A DNA stretch of 64,000 nucleotides from Paramarasmius palmivorus (Eukaryota > Basidiomycota > Agaricomycetes > Agaricales > Marasmiaceae), in assembly GCA_037176845.1 (NCBI GenBank), contig JAYKXP010000003.1:372001-436000 (forward strand). The letters are read 5' to 3'. The notes below the pieces were generated by a model. It did no database searches. It was not told the origin of the DNA and saw only the letters and a program-made list of their open reading frames with translations. Below, one piece after another: positions 37,767 to 50,000 of this stretch. Every line of letters begins with the position of its first letter. The first letter of the stretch is position 1. A program made the translations under genes and the position numbers.

Positions 37767-38255
37767 ATGCAACTCACAACTTTGTTCACTGTCATTATTG
37801 CTGCACTCGTGAGCACATCTGTGGCTGCACCATTGGTAAGGTCGTCATGCACTTCGCAAAGCTCTTTTTACGATCGTCTCTTTGAACCTTCAACAGCAAC
37901 GCAGACAGCTAGGTTTGGACAAGTTGAAAGACCTCGTTGGTGGAGGTGGTGCCGACAAGGGTATGTCTTTCGTCGTCTTATTGAAGCTCGGTAATGCAAC
38001 TCGAGATCCTTCCCACAGTTGGTGACCTCGTCGATGGCGCGGAAGTCCAAGCCAACAAAGCCGTAGATAACATCGTCAATGCCGCACCAGACGTCGGAGG
38101 TAATTCGTTCCTCGTAGTTCACGTCCAGTCAGTCACTCAATAGTCTGATCATAGGGGCTGACCTGGTGGATAGTGCCGAGGTCAAAGCTAACAAGCTTGT
38201 TGACAATCTTGTCAACGCTGCGCCCGACGGCGTCGCCAAAATCCTGCCAATTTAG
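37767..38255 (+). CDS. Small secreted protein with duplicated repeat exons
   Basis: Four exons: 37767-37835, 37897-37960, 38019-38099 and 38155-38255, all with GT..AG introns that keep the frame, giving about 104 residues. MQLTTLFTVIIAALVSTSVA is a clear signal peptide. After APL comes QRRQLGLDKLKDLVGGGG, with a dibasic RR that a Kex2-type protease could cut. Exons 3 and 4 encode two near-copies of one unit: DLVDGAEVQANKAVDNIVNA and DLVDSAEVKANKLVDNLVNA, each followed by APD. The units look like amphipathic helices. No Cys are present in the mature part, so it is not a hydrophobin or a Cys-rich effector. It may be a repeat peptide precursor or a small structural secreted protein; its function is unknown. 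Confidence 0.8.
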
Positions 38256-38515
38256 ATGGTCTACGCCAGCCGCTGCATGCCAATTCCTTAGCCATATGAC
38301 TGTCTCTCTGTCAATTGCACTTTGTTTGGCATCTCGTATAGTATTACAATACCTGCTTTTGGCGGTTCCACAGGTCACCGTTTTATAGCTGTGTGAATCA
38401 TCTACTACCCCTAGCGCTGACTGCTGGCCTAAAGGTCCCCGAGGTACGTTTAGCTGGGTTGGTCGCAAAAACTAAAAGGAAAATGTCAGAACGTAGAAGA
38501 GATTGCGAGTATACT

Positions 38516-40250
38516 TCACTCGCCTTTCTGTGGCTGAGCTGCCTGCCTGTGTCTCGAAACACTTGCAGCTTGCCAACCAGAAGTAGTAGAGATTCGGTGG
38601 CTATACGGCGCACCACCACCCACGAGCAAGTTCTCGACTTCGTTTGCGCTGTCCGAGCGATCCGACATATATCCAGAGCGGTTCGTTGACTCCACCGTAG
38701 CACGTTTCGGTTTGAATCCGGGTTGTCCAAATGTCCGTTGCTGGCCTGCATGCGGTGCCGTCGGAGCAGGTTGCACCCAGCCTCCTTCGCCACTGCTCAC
38801 CCTTTGTGGCCCTTGATATGTCCCAGTGCGGTTAACGATTGGTGTTCGTTGGATCTGACAAATGTTGATCACTGAGGGGCGAGTCATCAACGTGGATTAA
38901 AAACACTCACCCCATTCGCCTCCATCCCGCCTACTACGGCACCGATGTCTACAGCGTCGTTCATGTTGCTGGCGAAGGTCCTCAGTGTTGCAGGACCTCG
39001 AGAATCTTCTACAGGCGCTTGACCGTTGACTGTAGCATTGACGTGGTTGAGGTTGGGAGCAAGGACAGTCTTCCGTTTCATCTTGTCATTTTGAGCCTAG
39101 CGCACAATCCATTTCATTGGAGATCATAAGGATTCGACTGAAAAGCACTTTAAGTTTTTGATATTCTTTCTCTTGCTCTTTCATGGCCTCTTGCAGATCC
39201 CTGACTTTTCGTTTTTCGTTCTCGAGGTCTTGTTCAAGTTCTGGCCAATAGCGAGGAAGATGTCTTTTGAGATATAGCCCGGAAGTACGTCTCCAGTAGT
39301 ACCTAATTTTTTGTTGTTCAGCAGAGCGATCTCGCTGTTGGCTGTTGGTCGGGTAATCAACAATAGAGCGGAAGCTTGAACGGAAGAGGAACCTTCTCGC
39401 ACGATGCTATCGAGCTGCTTCTGTAGCTGAGTATTCTTGTCGTTCAAGTTGCGCAACACAGCTTGCTGGAAGGTACTGTTGGATGTTAAAAGCCTCTTCC
39501 CTGGAGAGACGACTTGATACGAACTTCTCTTGATGAATCTGATATTGCCAGAATGAGATAGCGCTATGCGAAGCATAAGCAATATCCAGAGATCTAGGAA
39601 TCATGACGCACCGGCTACAAATCTCCAAAATTATTGATGGCGCCAAACCAGAGAGGACCGACTTGTTCAGTTGTCAGAGAGATGGCAGATGACAATACGT
39701 ATATGCGCCTTTATTCACCGTCTTGTAATCGTTTGATGGATGTAGTGAGCAGACCTGAGCGAGGTTGAGGCTTTCCCTTCAAAACTTTGACTGTATCGAC
39801 CATACCACAACATCGTCCCTAAGTAACGAGTTAGGTAACCATTCGACAGAAAGAAAATTCAACGCACGGTTCCGATAGATGAGACTCGCAAGCTAAATGC
39901 CAATATTAGTTCCAGTTTCGCCCCAAACGTCGTGTAGCTTGCGGATATACCTGGACACAGGCGCGACGCGTTAAATAGCTCATTGGCACAGTCGACTTTG
40001 GGGATTGTCAGTAAACGATTTTATGAACGAAGTCGCAAGTGACATACCACAAAAGATGTGTGAACCTCCAATATACATTCATCAGTTTGAAGCTCCGAGT
40101 GTAAGCATCGCCGAAATCTTACAGGTCGTCTAAGGGTGACCAGTCAGCTTGAGGCAGCCTCATTAATCACTCAGGAACACATACCACGACTGCCTTGTCG
40201 GTCAAAGATTTGCGACAAGTCAAGCGATTACATTTGAGCTCCGTATCCAT
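38516..40250 (-). CDS. HEI10/CCNB1IP1-like meiotic RING E3 ligase
   Basis: Reassembled exons start MDTELKCNRLTCRKSLTDKA at 40250. They go on through TTC, SHIFCVDCANELFNAS and RLCPACESHLSEP, a compact C-x-C..H-x2-C RING made from several tiny exons. Then come PSIILEICSRCV and FWQYQIHQE with FQQAVLRNLNDKNTQLQKQL, a long coiled coil containing EIALLNNKKL and ENEKRKVRDLQEAMKEQEKE. The C-terminus has NDAVDIGAVVGGMEANG and RTPIVNRTGTYQG, ending AAQPQKGE. The order RING, coiled coil, Ser/Pro tail and these words match fungal HEI10, a SUMO/ubiquitin ligase that marks meiotic crossover sites. The gene is on the minus strand with many introns. Confidence 0.85.
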
Positions 40251-40560
40251 TGACCCAAATCGGCACCGGACGAGGTGGTGGTGGTCTTGAAGAAAGTGGT
40301 CACAACATCAAGCGCCCAACAAGCGACGTCAAAACACACTGAACCTGAACCTCTCAAAATGTATCCAAAGTTCATCTAAGGTCGTAATTGAGCGATGTAG
40401 ACTAGATATACGTTATACGTACGATGATAAAGTAGACGTAAATGCGATGAGTAGTATGTAGAGTGAAATGGCATGCAACTATCATGTACAACCAAAAAAA
40501 GCCAATACTGAAAGTGATGGGTTGTCGACATAGACAATCCATATCAACAACCTGTAGGTT
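40251..40560. other. Spacer upstream of HEI10-like gene
   Basis: 310 bp between the HEI10-like start and the stop of the FHA-forkhead gene, same strand. No other feature. Confidence 0.35.
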
Positions 40561-42927
40561 TCATGAAACTGGGACAGCCCTCAACCCATGTCCAGAAAGT
40601 CCGGGTCCAGCGCCAGACTCGCTGACATCGACCTTTCGTCTCTTGGGCGCGGGCTCTTCATCTCGTCGTGTGGTGTCATCGTCATCGTCGTCGACAATTA
40701 TGATTGGCGACTCTGGCCGTTCTGGTGCAGCAATAGCAATAGCTGACACTGTCGGTGTTGCAGGTACCGCTGTGTCAACCTCCATCGCAGTGGTCCCCGC
40801 CGTTGCCGTCGCTTCACCAGCTCCATCTTTCCCCTTTCCCTTCTTCTCCTTCTTCTTCTCCCTTTTCTCTTTCTTCTCTTTCTTCTTCTTCCTGGCCAGA
40901 CTTTCCCTCTCCTTCAAGACTCTCGTCATATGACTCGTCAAGAACTGTATTGCTTTACTTGCACCCAGCTTTTCAAGCGTGTTCAACATGTCTTTGCTTA
41001 GACCATTGAAGACTTCCGGATCCAGGTATATTTTAGAGTCGTATACAACCATTGGTGGATGTTTCGTTGTACTGGGCGTCGCACTGGCATCGGCATTGGG
41101 AGGTAGACCAATGACGATTGGTACAACCACAGATTCTAGAGCAAAGGGTATAGAAGGCGTAACATCAGTCTGAGATTGTTGGGTAGCTGGTATCGCGGTC
41201 GTTGTAGTTTTTGTCTGTGCTGGTATCGGCGAGGATGCTGCTATAGGTGGTGGCGATGTTACTGTAGGAGCAGCCGTGGTCGTGGTCGTAGATGTAGAGG
41301 GAGTCGTGGTGGCAGTGATTGGTGGTGGAGAAGGAGCAGTAGCAAGTCCCGATGTAGACGTTTGTGGTAACGAGGATGCACCGACTGGAGGAGAGTTTTG
41401 TTGTGTATGAGGATGAGGAGGCGGATGGGGGTGCTGTATGTACGGATTATGATGCGGGTATTTTCCGTGCATTCCCCACGGTCCCTGGGTAAGCACGGCA
41501 TAGGGATTGGACGAACTTAGTGAAGTCTGCGCATAATTAGGTCCCATCTGTTGATACGAGAATACTCCCGTAGTAACCGCCGGGCTTTGACTGGTCCCTG
41601 TAGCCTTATCACCGCCTGACGTCGACGCGGCCGCGACTGTACTTGTCATCGGTGTTGTCTTGGACGCAGCCTTCACCAATGGTTTTGAAGTCAATGGTGG
41701 TGGCAAAGGAGCTCCTTTAGCGTCCTTTACGCTTCTCTTTAAGGGTGGTTCGGATAGAGCTGCGCCACCCTTTTCCTTCTTCTTCCCCTTTCCGCCTTCT
41801 TGTTCCATCCTAGCGTCTTGCTCTTCTAGGGTATGTAGATGAACCTCGTCGAGTGACCAAAAGAACCCTTTCCCTCGATCACCACCACATCTTTCCATCT
41901 TCTTGAAAGCACGTCCTGACGAGAGATTATGTCGTATAGAACTCTATACATAACGGATAAAGATAGTCAGTAGGCGCCCACAAAGGCACACAAGGACAAA
42001 GCGTACCCTCCACGCATCGTCTTCCACGTAACGATAATACTCGTACTCTTTCGTAATCCAGTTGCATATCTCCTGCAATGTGGCCTTTCCGTCTAGAGCT
42101 TTGATAGCACGAAAGATGAGTTGTGCATATGTTAAAGAAGGTTTCGGGGGCATTTCCTCTGGTTTAGGCCTGGGAGGTGGTGGAATAGCCGCTGCTGAGT
42201 CGCTCTTCTTCCGTTTCTTGGAAGTCGAGGGTTTGCTACTGCTACTTGACTTTCCGCCGGTCGTGATGACAGCAGGCGGCGCAAGTGCTGGTGCTGGTGC
42301 TGGTGCAGTCGCAGGAGGTGGTGGTGTCGGTGGTTTGACCTTTACCGGAGGATCTTCTGGTGGATCCGGAAGAGACGACGGAGGTGATATCGAAGTAATA
42401 TCGAGTGAAGGAGATCTCGCACGATTGCTAGTGTTGTTGAGGGGAGAATGTGAATCCGAATGTTCACTGGGTGAAGGGGTATCTTCCGGAGGAGGTGGTG
42501 GGGGAAGAACAAAGTGAAATATGCGCGAAGCAATCTGGATTTGGGAACGTTCTCCTAGAGGAGCTCTTGTTCCGCTTCCCTGCCAGACGCCATCAACCCA
42601 AGCGCCATTTCGCCCAATGACTTGCAACACAAACCGGTCTTGCTCTTGATCATATTCTATCTTTGCGTGTAACCGCGACACGCTCTTCAATGCACCTAGG
42701 TCCACGTCTACCTGTACGGGATCCGCAGCTGACGAGCTCGAAGCTGCCTGAGTTGGGGGTGCTACTCGTCGACCGATAGTGACGGAGAGTGTCTGAATGT
42801 AAAAGGTGAAATGAGGAAAGACGAGAGAATAATAAGCAGATATCTTGTTTGTCGGGTGAATGTGCTGGTCGTCGTGTTGAACGATGGGCATGGGCTCCGG
42901 AGAGCGTGAGGCGGACCTTGTCTGCAT
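40561..42927 (-). CDS. FHA-forkhead transcription factor (Fkh1/2, FOXK-like)
   Basis: Two main exons. The first (to about 42007 from 42927) has an FHA domain: KISAYYSLVFPHFTFYIQTL, SVTIGRR, LGALKSVSRLHAKIEYD, and VIGRNGAWVDG, with the phosphothreonine-binding Arg and Ser of S-R-L-H-A intact. After a Pro/Ser linker with KPSTSKKRKK (likely nuclear signal) the forkhead begins: KPSLTYAQLIFRAIKAL, ICNWITKEYEYYRYVEDDAW. Across the intron come SIRHNLSSGRAFKKMERCG and GKGFFWSLDE. The tail (about 445 codons) is rich in Pro, Thr and Ser, with a Lys/Glu run KKKKEKKEKREKKKEKKGKG. FHA plus forkhead defines the Fkh1/2 class, which drives cell-cycle genes in yeasts. It starts only 113 bases from the divergent MTP18 gene. 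Confidence 0.93.
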
Positions 42928-43040
42928 GATGGGGGGAGAGGAAGAGTATTCAACGATCCGACTGCCGAGTCACCGCGTCTCCCAAACGGCAAAACGTGAA
43001 CAAAACTTGAAGTTGATGTGACACTGCAAAATTCTCTTCC
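42928..43040. promoter_or_regulatory. Short shared promoter between FHA-forkhead and MTP18 genes
   Basis: Only 113 bases separate the two divergent start codons, so the promoters must overlap and the genes may be co-regulated. No TATA box was seen on either strand. Confidence 0.5.
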
Positions 43041-43718
43041 ATGTCATCAACCTCCACCATACAATCCGTCGAAAACACTGTCGACGATCTCGCAGACAAG
43101 AATGTCGATTCGACGGATTCAGACATTCGTTACGCTGCCTATGGTGCCCGTCTAAGAACAGCTCTTCGCGCTTCAACCCGTTATATCGCTTATACCAGTG
43201 ATGTTGGCGAAGCTTTTCGTCCCGTCGTTCCCCCTTGGGTCGTCACTCTCGCATACGGAATATCATGGGTCTATCTATCAGGAGATGTTGCGTATGAATC
43301 GTACAAGGCCAGCAGAAGAGGTCCTACTCCCTTTGAAGCTGCCAACTTTTCCGAAACTACGAGAATTTCTCTCGTCGCAGTCCAAAGAGCAACCTTCCAA
43401 TCCATAGCTTCAATGTGCGCAAGCCTTCGATTCATCCTCAAAGCATACTCATTGTCAATCAACAGGGCCTTGCCTGCATTCACAATCCATACCGCTGTGA
43501 AACAGGCTAAGAAGGCTTTCGTTAACGTCAAGAATCCCCGGGTCAAAATGTGGGGTCCGACCTTGACCGGTCTCGCAATCGTTCCCGGCCTCCCCTACAT
43601 CTTCGATCACCCTGTAGAGCATGTCACTGAGAAAGCGTTTGAGTGGATTAAAGAGAGGATGGCTTCACAGAAGGATACCAGTACACGTAAAGTAGACAGC
43701 GATAAACACGAACTCTAG
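43041..43718 (+). CDS. Mitochondrial fission process protein 1 (MTP18/MTFP1)
   Basis: A single-exon frame of 225 residues. After an acidic head come YGARLRTALRASTRYIAYTS and DVGEAFRP, then VPPWVVTLAYGISWVYLSGD (TM segment 1). FQSIASMCASLRFILKAYSL fits the second helix, and ALPAFTIHTAVKQAKKAF and MWGPTLTGLAIVPGLPYIFD the third with the family's GP..G...PGLP..FDHPVE box. MTFP1 sits in the inner mitochondrial membrane and promotes fission and membrane integrity. The start gives a head without a classic presequence, which fits internal targeting. The tail KDTSTRKVDSDKHEL is charged; it is not a canonical ER-retention signal here. Confidence 0.92.
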   Translation: MSSTSTIQSVENTVDDLADKNVDSTDSDIRYAAYGARLRTALRASTRYIAYTSDVGEAFRPVVPPWVVTLAYGISWVYLSGDVAYESYKASRRGPTPFEAANFSETTRISLVAVQRATFQSIASMCASLRFILKAYSLSINRALPAFTIHTAVKQAKKAFVNVKNPRVKMWGPTLTGLAIVPGLPYIFDHPVEHVTEKAFEWIKERMASQKDTSTRKVDSDKHEL

Positions 43719-43914
43719 ACATGTAGATTAATTAGTCGCATTAACGAGCAGGATACGGACGACCTTGTATACGTACGCTACATAATGATACACGCTCACA
43801 ATTTACATATATACCATACAAAGGCTACAAGCTAGCGTACTGAACGGATTACCGGTCTGTACCGGTATCGCTGTCATTGGCTACTGTACGCCCGCACAAG
43901 ACACAGTGACAGCA
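43719..43914. other. Convergent 3' spacer
   Basis: 196 bp between the tail-to-tail MTP18 gene (plus) and the third oxidase (minus). It should hold both terminators; no clear hairpin was seen. Confidence 0.3.
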
Positions 43915-45909
43915 TCACTTGCGGCAGTTCAAAGACTCGTCCCAGCGCTCAGAACTAACACCCTGAGCGACGATGAAAAGTCCTGACGGATCGTACACGT
44001 CCTTAATTTCTAAAAGCCGTTCATAATGACTTCCGAACAGGGTATGACGGAAGTCCTTCTCGTACAAGGACCCCTATGAGAAGCATAATTTTAGAATATA
44101 AACAGTGAGCAACCAACGCGGAACGCTCACCTCGTTGAAATACGTCCCTGCGCCAGGTTCTATGCTCTCATAGAGTTCATCCCATGAACGAAGTAACTCT
44201 CTTTTACTCTCTATCTCTTCCGCTGTCGCCCCCTCAGGCCAACTAACACCGTTAAAAGCATGAAATATAGCATCACGCCATCCAGGGTGCACCCCCACAG
44301 AATCTGGATCAACACGATTGACAGCCCCTCCCGCAACATTGCTAGTACCAATTTTAATAAACTTCAGTGATGCGCATGAGGACATTGACTTACTTTAAGA
44401 CAGCACCAAAGGAAAGTATAACGTCCGCCATTTTTTCATGGTTCGTCTCCAAGGTCTTCCGACTGTAAAACCTTCCTGATATCTCCGAATTGAATCCAAC
44501 TTGTGGACCAATGACATAAAACTCCTCACGATTCCAATCGTGAAACGACGCGAATGGTGCCGTATAAACGGACGAATCATTAGACTTGCTCTTTACGAAT
44601 TCGGCAAAAGGAGCGAAAGTAGCATTAGCGTCTGCATCCGACACATTGGGAGCTAATAGTCTCGAACTCAGGGATGTATTCAAGATCCATGAGTAGCCTC
44701 CCCAACCACTGTCAGCGAGGCCGGGCTGGATCCTGAAGAATTCAGCTGTGACTTCGCGTGCGACGTCCAGCGAAGAAAAGTTGGCGTCGATGAATACGGC
44801 AGAAACAGGAGTCGATGGATGAGTAAGGTGGGTCACAGAGGTGACAACACCAAAGGTTCCGCCTCCTCCACCCCGCAGAGCCCAGAAAAGGTCGGGGTTT
44901 GTGTATGCATTAGCGGTCAGGTACTCGCCTGAAGCGACTACTACGGTAAACTGGAGAGCGTTGTCGACACCTGGACCAGATAAGATGAACGGGGAGTATT
45001 CTGGGGGTACGCTGGGTACGTACCAAGTCCATATACAGGAGCCAAAGCGCCATGTCCGCCTCCAAGCATCCAACCACCAGCGGCACCTACTGACCCGCCG
45101 TCAGATGATCCGCCGACGATGACACGACCGTTCTGTTCAGCGGCGTCGTACGCTTCATACCACTGAACACCAGCCCCAAAGGTGAGAGCTAGATACACAT
45201 CTTAGTTTATGATCCGAATTCTGTGCGATACCGGTGCCATACTCACCCTTGAACGACTCGGAGCTATTGGAGTTGCTCGGAACAAAGGCATCATGATAAG
45301 TGATCTCCTTGAGATGGTGCGTCCAAATCATGAACGCATTGCGAGCGGTACTTCGACCTAAGAGATCGTGCCTAGTGACTGGTTTCAGCTAACAAAGCAA
45401 CTGATACCAAATTATTGAAAATCTTACCCGGTATTCTTAACAACCAGTCGCAAGTTATGTTCAGCAGCGAAACGAACAGCAGCTTGTATATCCTCAGCTG
45501 AGCGCGCGTCTACACCAACAGGAGGGATGCTCCCTTGCTCGCAAGGAAACCCAAGAGTGGAGTTCAGATAGCACGCGCTGATCGTGCCATTGGGGAAGAT
45601 GTAATCTTCGAAGTTTGGGTACTGAAAAGAACCAGGTTGGTCTGAAATCCATCTGCCGTCTTGGCTATTTTCTTGTACATCTGTGCAGTTTTCCGAAGGG
45701 TTCGAAGCGGGATAACAAGAGGCCTCAGGCGGTGAAGGGTAAATAAGAGGCTGAGAGAGACGCGACTCGAGTTGTGCAAAATCGGCTTCCGAAGGCCAGC
45801 AGGGATCACCGTATAAGCATCTGCAGTTGCTTGGTGGGCTTTCTTGAGCCAGGGCGGGAACGGATGATATCAAGAAGGCAAGTGAAGCAACGAAAATCTT
45901 GGACTTCAT
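43915..45909 (-). CDS. Secreted FAD-linked oxidase (BBE/VAO family), diverged third copy
   Basis: The start is MKSKIFVASLAFLISS at 45909, with a signal peptide ending around ALAQ. The layout is the same as the tandem pair at the left edge: CRCLYGDPCWPSE, NTG/HDLLGRS-type junction (the printed bases give DLLGRSTARNAF, with the FAD-binding His before it), [49 protein letters not shown] and [14 protein letters not shown]. It ends DESLNCRK with TGA at 43915-43917. Intron positions are conserved, but the protein differs by about a quarter to a third of residues by eye, so it is an older duplicate. It lies 39 kb away, just before the accessory block. Confidence 0.88.
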
Positions 45910-45944
45910 TGCAGCGCTGGGGCGAATCATGATCGTGACCAACG

Positions 45945-46060
45945 AAAGCACCTTTTAGATTTATATCTCAAGGCCCTAAACAGCTTTCAAGGGATGTCGT
46001 GACCTGGGAAACAAACATGGAAGTGAATTGTGGAGAATTGCTGATTCTTCAACGGGTAGA
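45945..46060 (-). promoter_or_regulatory. Partly conserved promoter of third oxidase copy
   Basis: The word CAGCTTTCAAGGGATG and then ..GACCTGGGAAA.. and GTGGAGAAT.. keep the order seen at 5063-5145 and 1999-2050. The TATA region is weaker (TTATATCTC). Conservation beyond the coding part suggests shared control of all three copies. Confidence 0.5.
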
Positions 46061-47075
46061 CCTTTACCTATGACGATATCCTTCCCGCCCCAGTTTTGCA
46101 ACCTTAGTATGTAGATCTTCTCGATATCCAGTGTACCTGTAGCACTAAGTGCATGTCTTCACCGCATCCTACGGGGTGCTTGCTGGATACTAGATGACTT
46201 AGACCAACGCAACCTGAACGCAGTCGAGACCTGCAATTACTATAACATTTTTCATTTGGAGGCTTCCATCTCTTTCAGCGCGCTGCCAAGTTTGTACCAG
46301 CAGTCGAGCCAAGAATAAATCATAAGCATCTGGAGACTCCAATTAATGACGAAGACAAGACGAGCCATTGGAACTTGCCTTGTACTTCGGCTCGATGCCG
46401 ACTGTGCGACCTCTCGTTCTATACGACTGGTTTTCGTCTAGTTTCAGGCGTGAAAACTGTGACCACGCTGGAAGTCAGATACCAAAGCCGTTAGATGCTA
46501 GCAGACGCACTTGCTACAAAAACACTCACCGATTACGGAAATCATTTCCATAGACTTCCCGGGATGGATGCTGCGGCGTGTGTGCAGTCGATGGTTACCT
46601 CCCGATAAGGAACCACGAAGAGAAGGCAGAAATGATGGACAGGAAACGTCTCACAGAATCGGGACCGAAGTGATGACGCAAACTTCGCGGTCGCACGACA
46701 CCGACGCCGGCGCATAGACAACAGTGACAAATAAAAAAAAGAGATGCCAGAGCAATACATAGCCAAACAATGTGAATTATATTTGTGAATTCTTTTCCTT
46801 GGTCTCCAACACGCGTCGAAGGCACGAGGCTCCCCGAAGGTGTATCGAATCGGCGAAATCTTTTCTACGGCCACTCAGTCGTCACCACTGTGCCTGCAAT
46901 GATCTCCGTGCGCCTTCGTGAACATCTCCCGCGGAACGCAGCTCCCTAGCAATAGGCATTGCAAACCCTTCGTAGAGGTTTGACGATGCAAAGCTCTCCT
47001 GGTAATCAAGTTATATGATGGGTATTCATCCACACCTAAATAAAAATTATTCACGAAACCAAAGTCCTCGGTGGC
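46061..47075. other. 1-kb spacer at the left edge of the accessory block
   Basis: No supported gene. A 110-codon minus frame (46542-46874) has no family motif. I looked for, but did not find, terminal inverted repeats matching sequence near 62 kb. Confidence 0.4.
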
Positions 47076-50000
47076 ATGAACCTGTCCCTGTTGCTGAATC
47101 CTTCAGCCCCGACCTCACCTTCGAGGCCGTCCAGAAACTCTTCAGATCCCGAACACGAACTTCAGTTGATGGATGCACCCTCCAGAGTGCAGTATTCAGT
47201 ATACCTCAACAGTCAGACCACACTTATCACTCTGTATCACTATCCCCCGAATGTCAGAGGCATACCATATCCGCAAACACACGCTTCTGGTAGCATTGGA
47301 CATCTCTTCCGAATCGACCCCGAAAACCCGTGCAATCCACTCAATAACATGGCGTACTCGCATGGAGGCAACAAGGGAAGTCGATATGGTGTCAAAGTTG
47401 CTGTCTTAACCGATGGGCAAGGTGCACTTGTACCATGTACCAAGACTACGACTACATGCCGCGGTTGCAAGAAATGTCCGTTTGTTGATGTTCAACAAAT
47501 CAGTCAAGCACATGTCTCTGTGGAAGAACAGGGCTATCCGCACTATACTGCAGTCGAACGCGACCTCGCTGCCTGCACTCCAGAGCGGGAGGTGTTTGAG
47601 GCGACTCTGGGACTATTCGCAACATTCCGAGATCGTGGATGTTTCGCCCCTCTGCAGCAGCCTACATACTACACGGAGGCTGAAGCTCGAGTCCTGGAGG
47701 ATGTGCGCCGCACACCCACCAAGGCTAAGCGAGGAGCCACAATCAAAGAGACCTGCAAAGGCCGACTCTTACTCATTCAACAGCCGGACGGTGTGAAAGT
47801 CCAGTACGAGCACTGCTTCATTGTACGTCGCAATACTCATAAATGATTAGATGTCAACATTATCATCCCACTCAATCGAAGGCGCATACATCACGGTTTA
47901 TCTCCGCAGGACGATACCATTTATCCTACCTCACCGCCCTGTTTAACGAAGATGGACCTACTATCGCACAATACGAGGAGGCGATGAAAGTCAATGGGTA
48001 TGGCCCTCTAGTTCCTTGTAACACAGTACGAAACTTTCGTGCCGTGAAGACGAATTGTGGTAAGCATGACCATGCGCCTCTGACAAGATGTGCCTCTGAC
48101 GTTGACAAATTCCATCCTACAGACCTACACCATCGAGACTCTGACGGAAGACTTGTCATGCAAGAGATGAAAGATCATCCTTGTGACAGCAAGTTCATCG
48201 TCTACGAGCCCGACGAGGAATACCGACAGGCGTGCCCGTACATCTTGGTTGTATGCCGATATCCTCACACCCATCCTCCACCCATTCTCAGCAAGACCCC
48301 CTTTCATATCCGGAATAGTGTCTTGGAATTTCTCGGGACACTCGAAGACCTTCCCAATCTCACCGCACGGAGACTTTTGCGAAGTGATGTCGCGCTGCAA
48401 TATCTCCGAGGGCTCCTACCACAGATACCACGGCCTACCTTTGTAGATCTACATGTTTCTTTCAACAACAGAGATCACTTACAAAGCCTTATTGACCAAG
48501 CACAACAAAGTTTGTATCCGATGGGCACTGGCTGGGAAGGTAAGAGGCGCTTCGTCAGCTGACGACGTAGCTGACACGATTGAAACAGGTGCCAAATACC
48601 TCAAGGAGCAGGAAGATCTTTTATTACCCCCTGAGAAACGCTATATACGATCAATCCAAGAGCATAGACTTGTCGGTGTGGACGATCTCGATGAGCCATT
48701 GCGATTCGTGATATGCATCAAGAGCCAGAATTCTCACCGACTACTTACCTCTGCTCGACACATTCAAAGTGATATTGCCTTTAAACGGGTCGTGCACTGG
48801 TATGAGTTTGAAATTACGGGCTTTGATCGTTCGCTACAAGCCAGTGGGTACCAACAATTTACTGTAATACTGAACATTACTGACTGGAAATCACAGCTGT
48901 TTGCTATGTTCGATGCTACATTAACAGTCAAAGTGCAGAGGCACATTGTATCTTACTCTTGCAGATCCACCGAATAGTGCTGGAAGACACTGGGCGCTCG
49001 CTGCAATTCCGACACCTGCACTCCAGTGCCCAAAACGATCCAAACTTTCAGGGAATATTGTCGTGGACAGTCGACCATCATGCCGGTCAAGGCAAAGGTA
49101 TGCTATGAGACTCTTCGTTCTTTCAGTCTCATTAACCAAACAGTACACCAGGGATCGGTCTTTACATGCAGCATATTGCCCCCCATGACAAGTTTGACTT
49201 GCACGAACCTGGTCGATTGCTAACTGAACTCGGACCATATGACCACCTCAAACGCATTTTGCGACTATGTGTTGCACATTATTACCGCAAGATACAGGAA
49301 GGCCACTATGAACCTGCGATTGGCCAAGCCATGCGAAGTCTCGCATGCTTTCGCCACCAGTCTTGGGACCAAACGATTGCAACAATCGAACAAGGCGATC
49401 AGAAAGCCAAAAGTACGCACACCACCGTCACTATTCGTCTCTCAAACTCAGTGTGTCTTTCAGATTGGCTTGTGCATAAGCAAAATCTCAAGTTCGCCTT
49501 CCCTGCTCTATGCTGGGAGAAGAGTTTTATACCGGCGCCAGTGTGGCAGGCGTCAGAGGCAACCAGCAATATTGTCGAGTCCTCACACTGGGATATATTG
49601 ATTGATACAGGACGTGACTGTACTCTCGTTGGTGGTATCATAAGGGCTCAGAAGTATGATAACATGCAAGATCAGACGAATCAGGTGCGCAAAAGCATGA
49701 AGACACGAGGACCGCTGACTTTATATCTTTGCAGACCATGGAGAACACAGGAATACCCCGGCGTTATCGACAGGTAAATCCCACGAATCGTGAATACAAC
49801 AGTATGAGGCGGCATAGTGAGTACCTTAATGTCAGCCGCACCTCGCCTCTGACAACAGTCGCATTTAGCCAACTCGCGCGTGCAACAGTTACAATCCCAG
49901 GATCAGTTAATCGAAGGTATCAACAATGCTCTCAAGAAAGCTAGGGATGCGGTGCTTCGAGCTCAAGCTAGGCTTGCCCAAGCTGAAGAAATGCAGAGTC

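Noticed and set aside
40463..40933. Plus-strand 156-codon frame rich in Ser/Phe
   Set aside because: Antisense to the Lys/Glu-rich tail of the FHA-forkhead protein.
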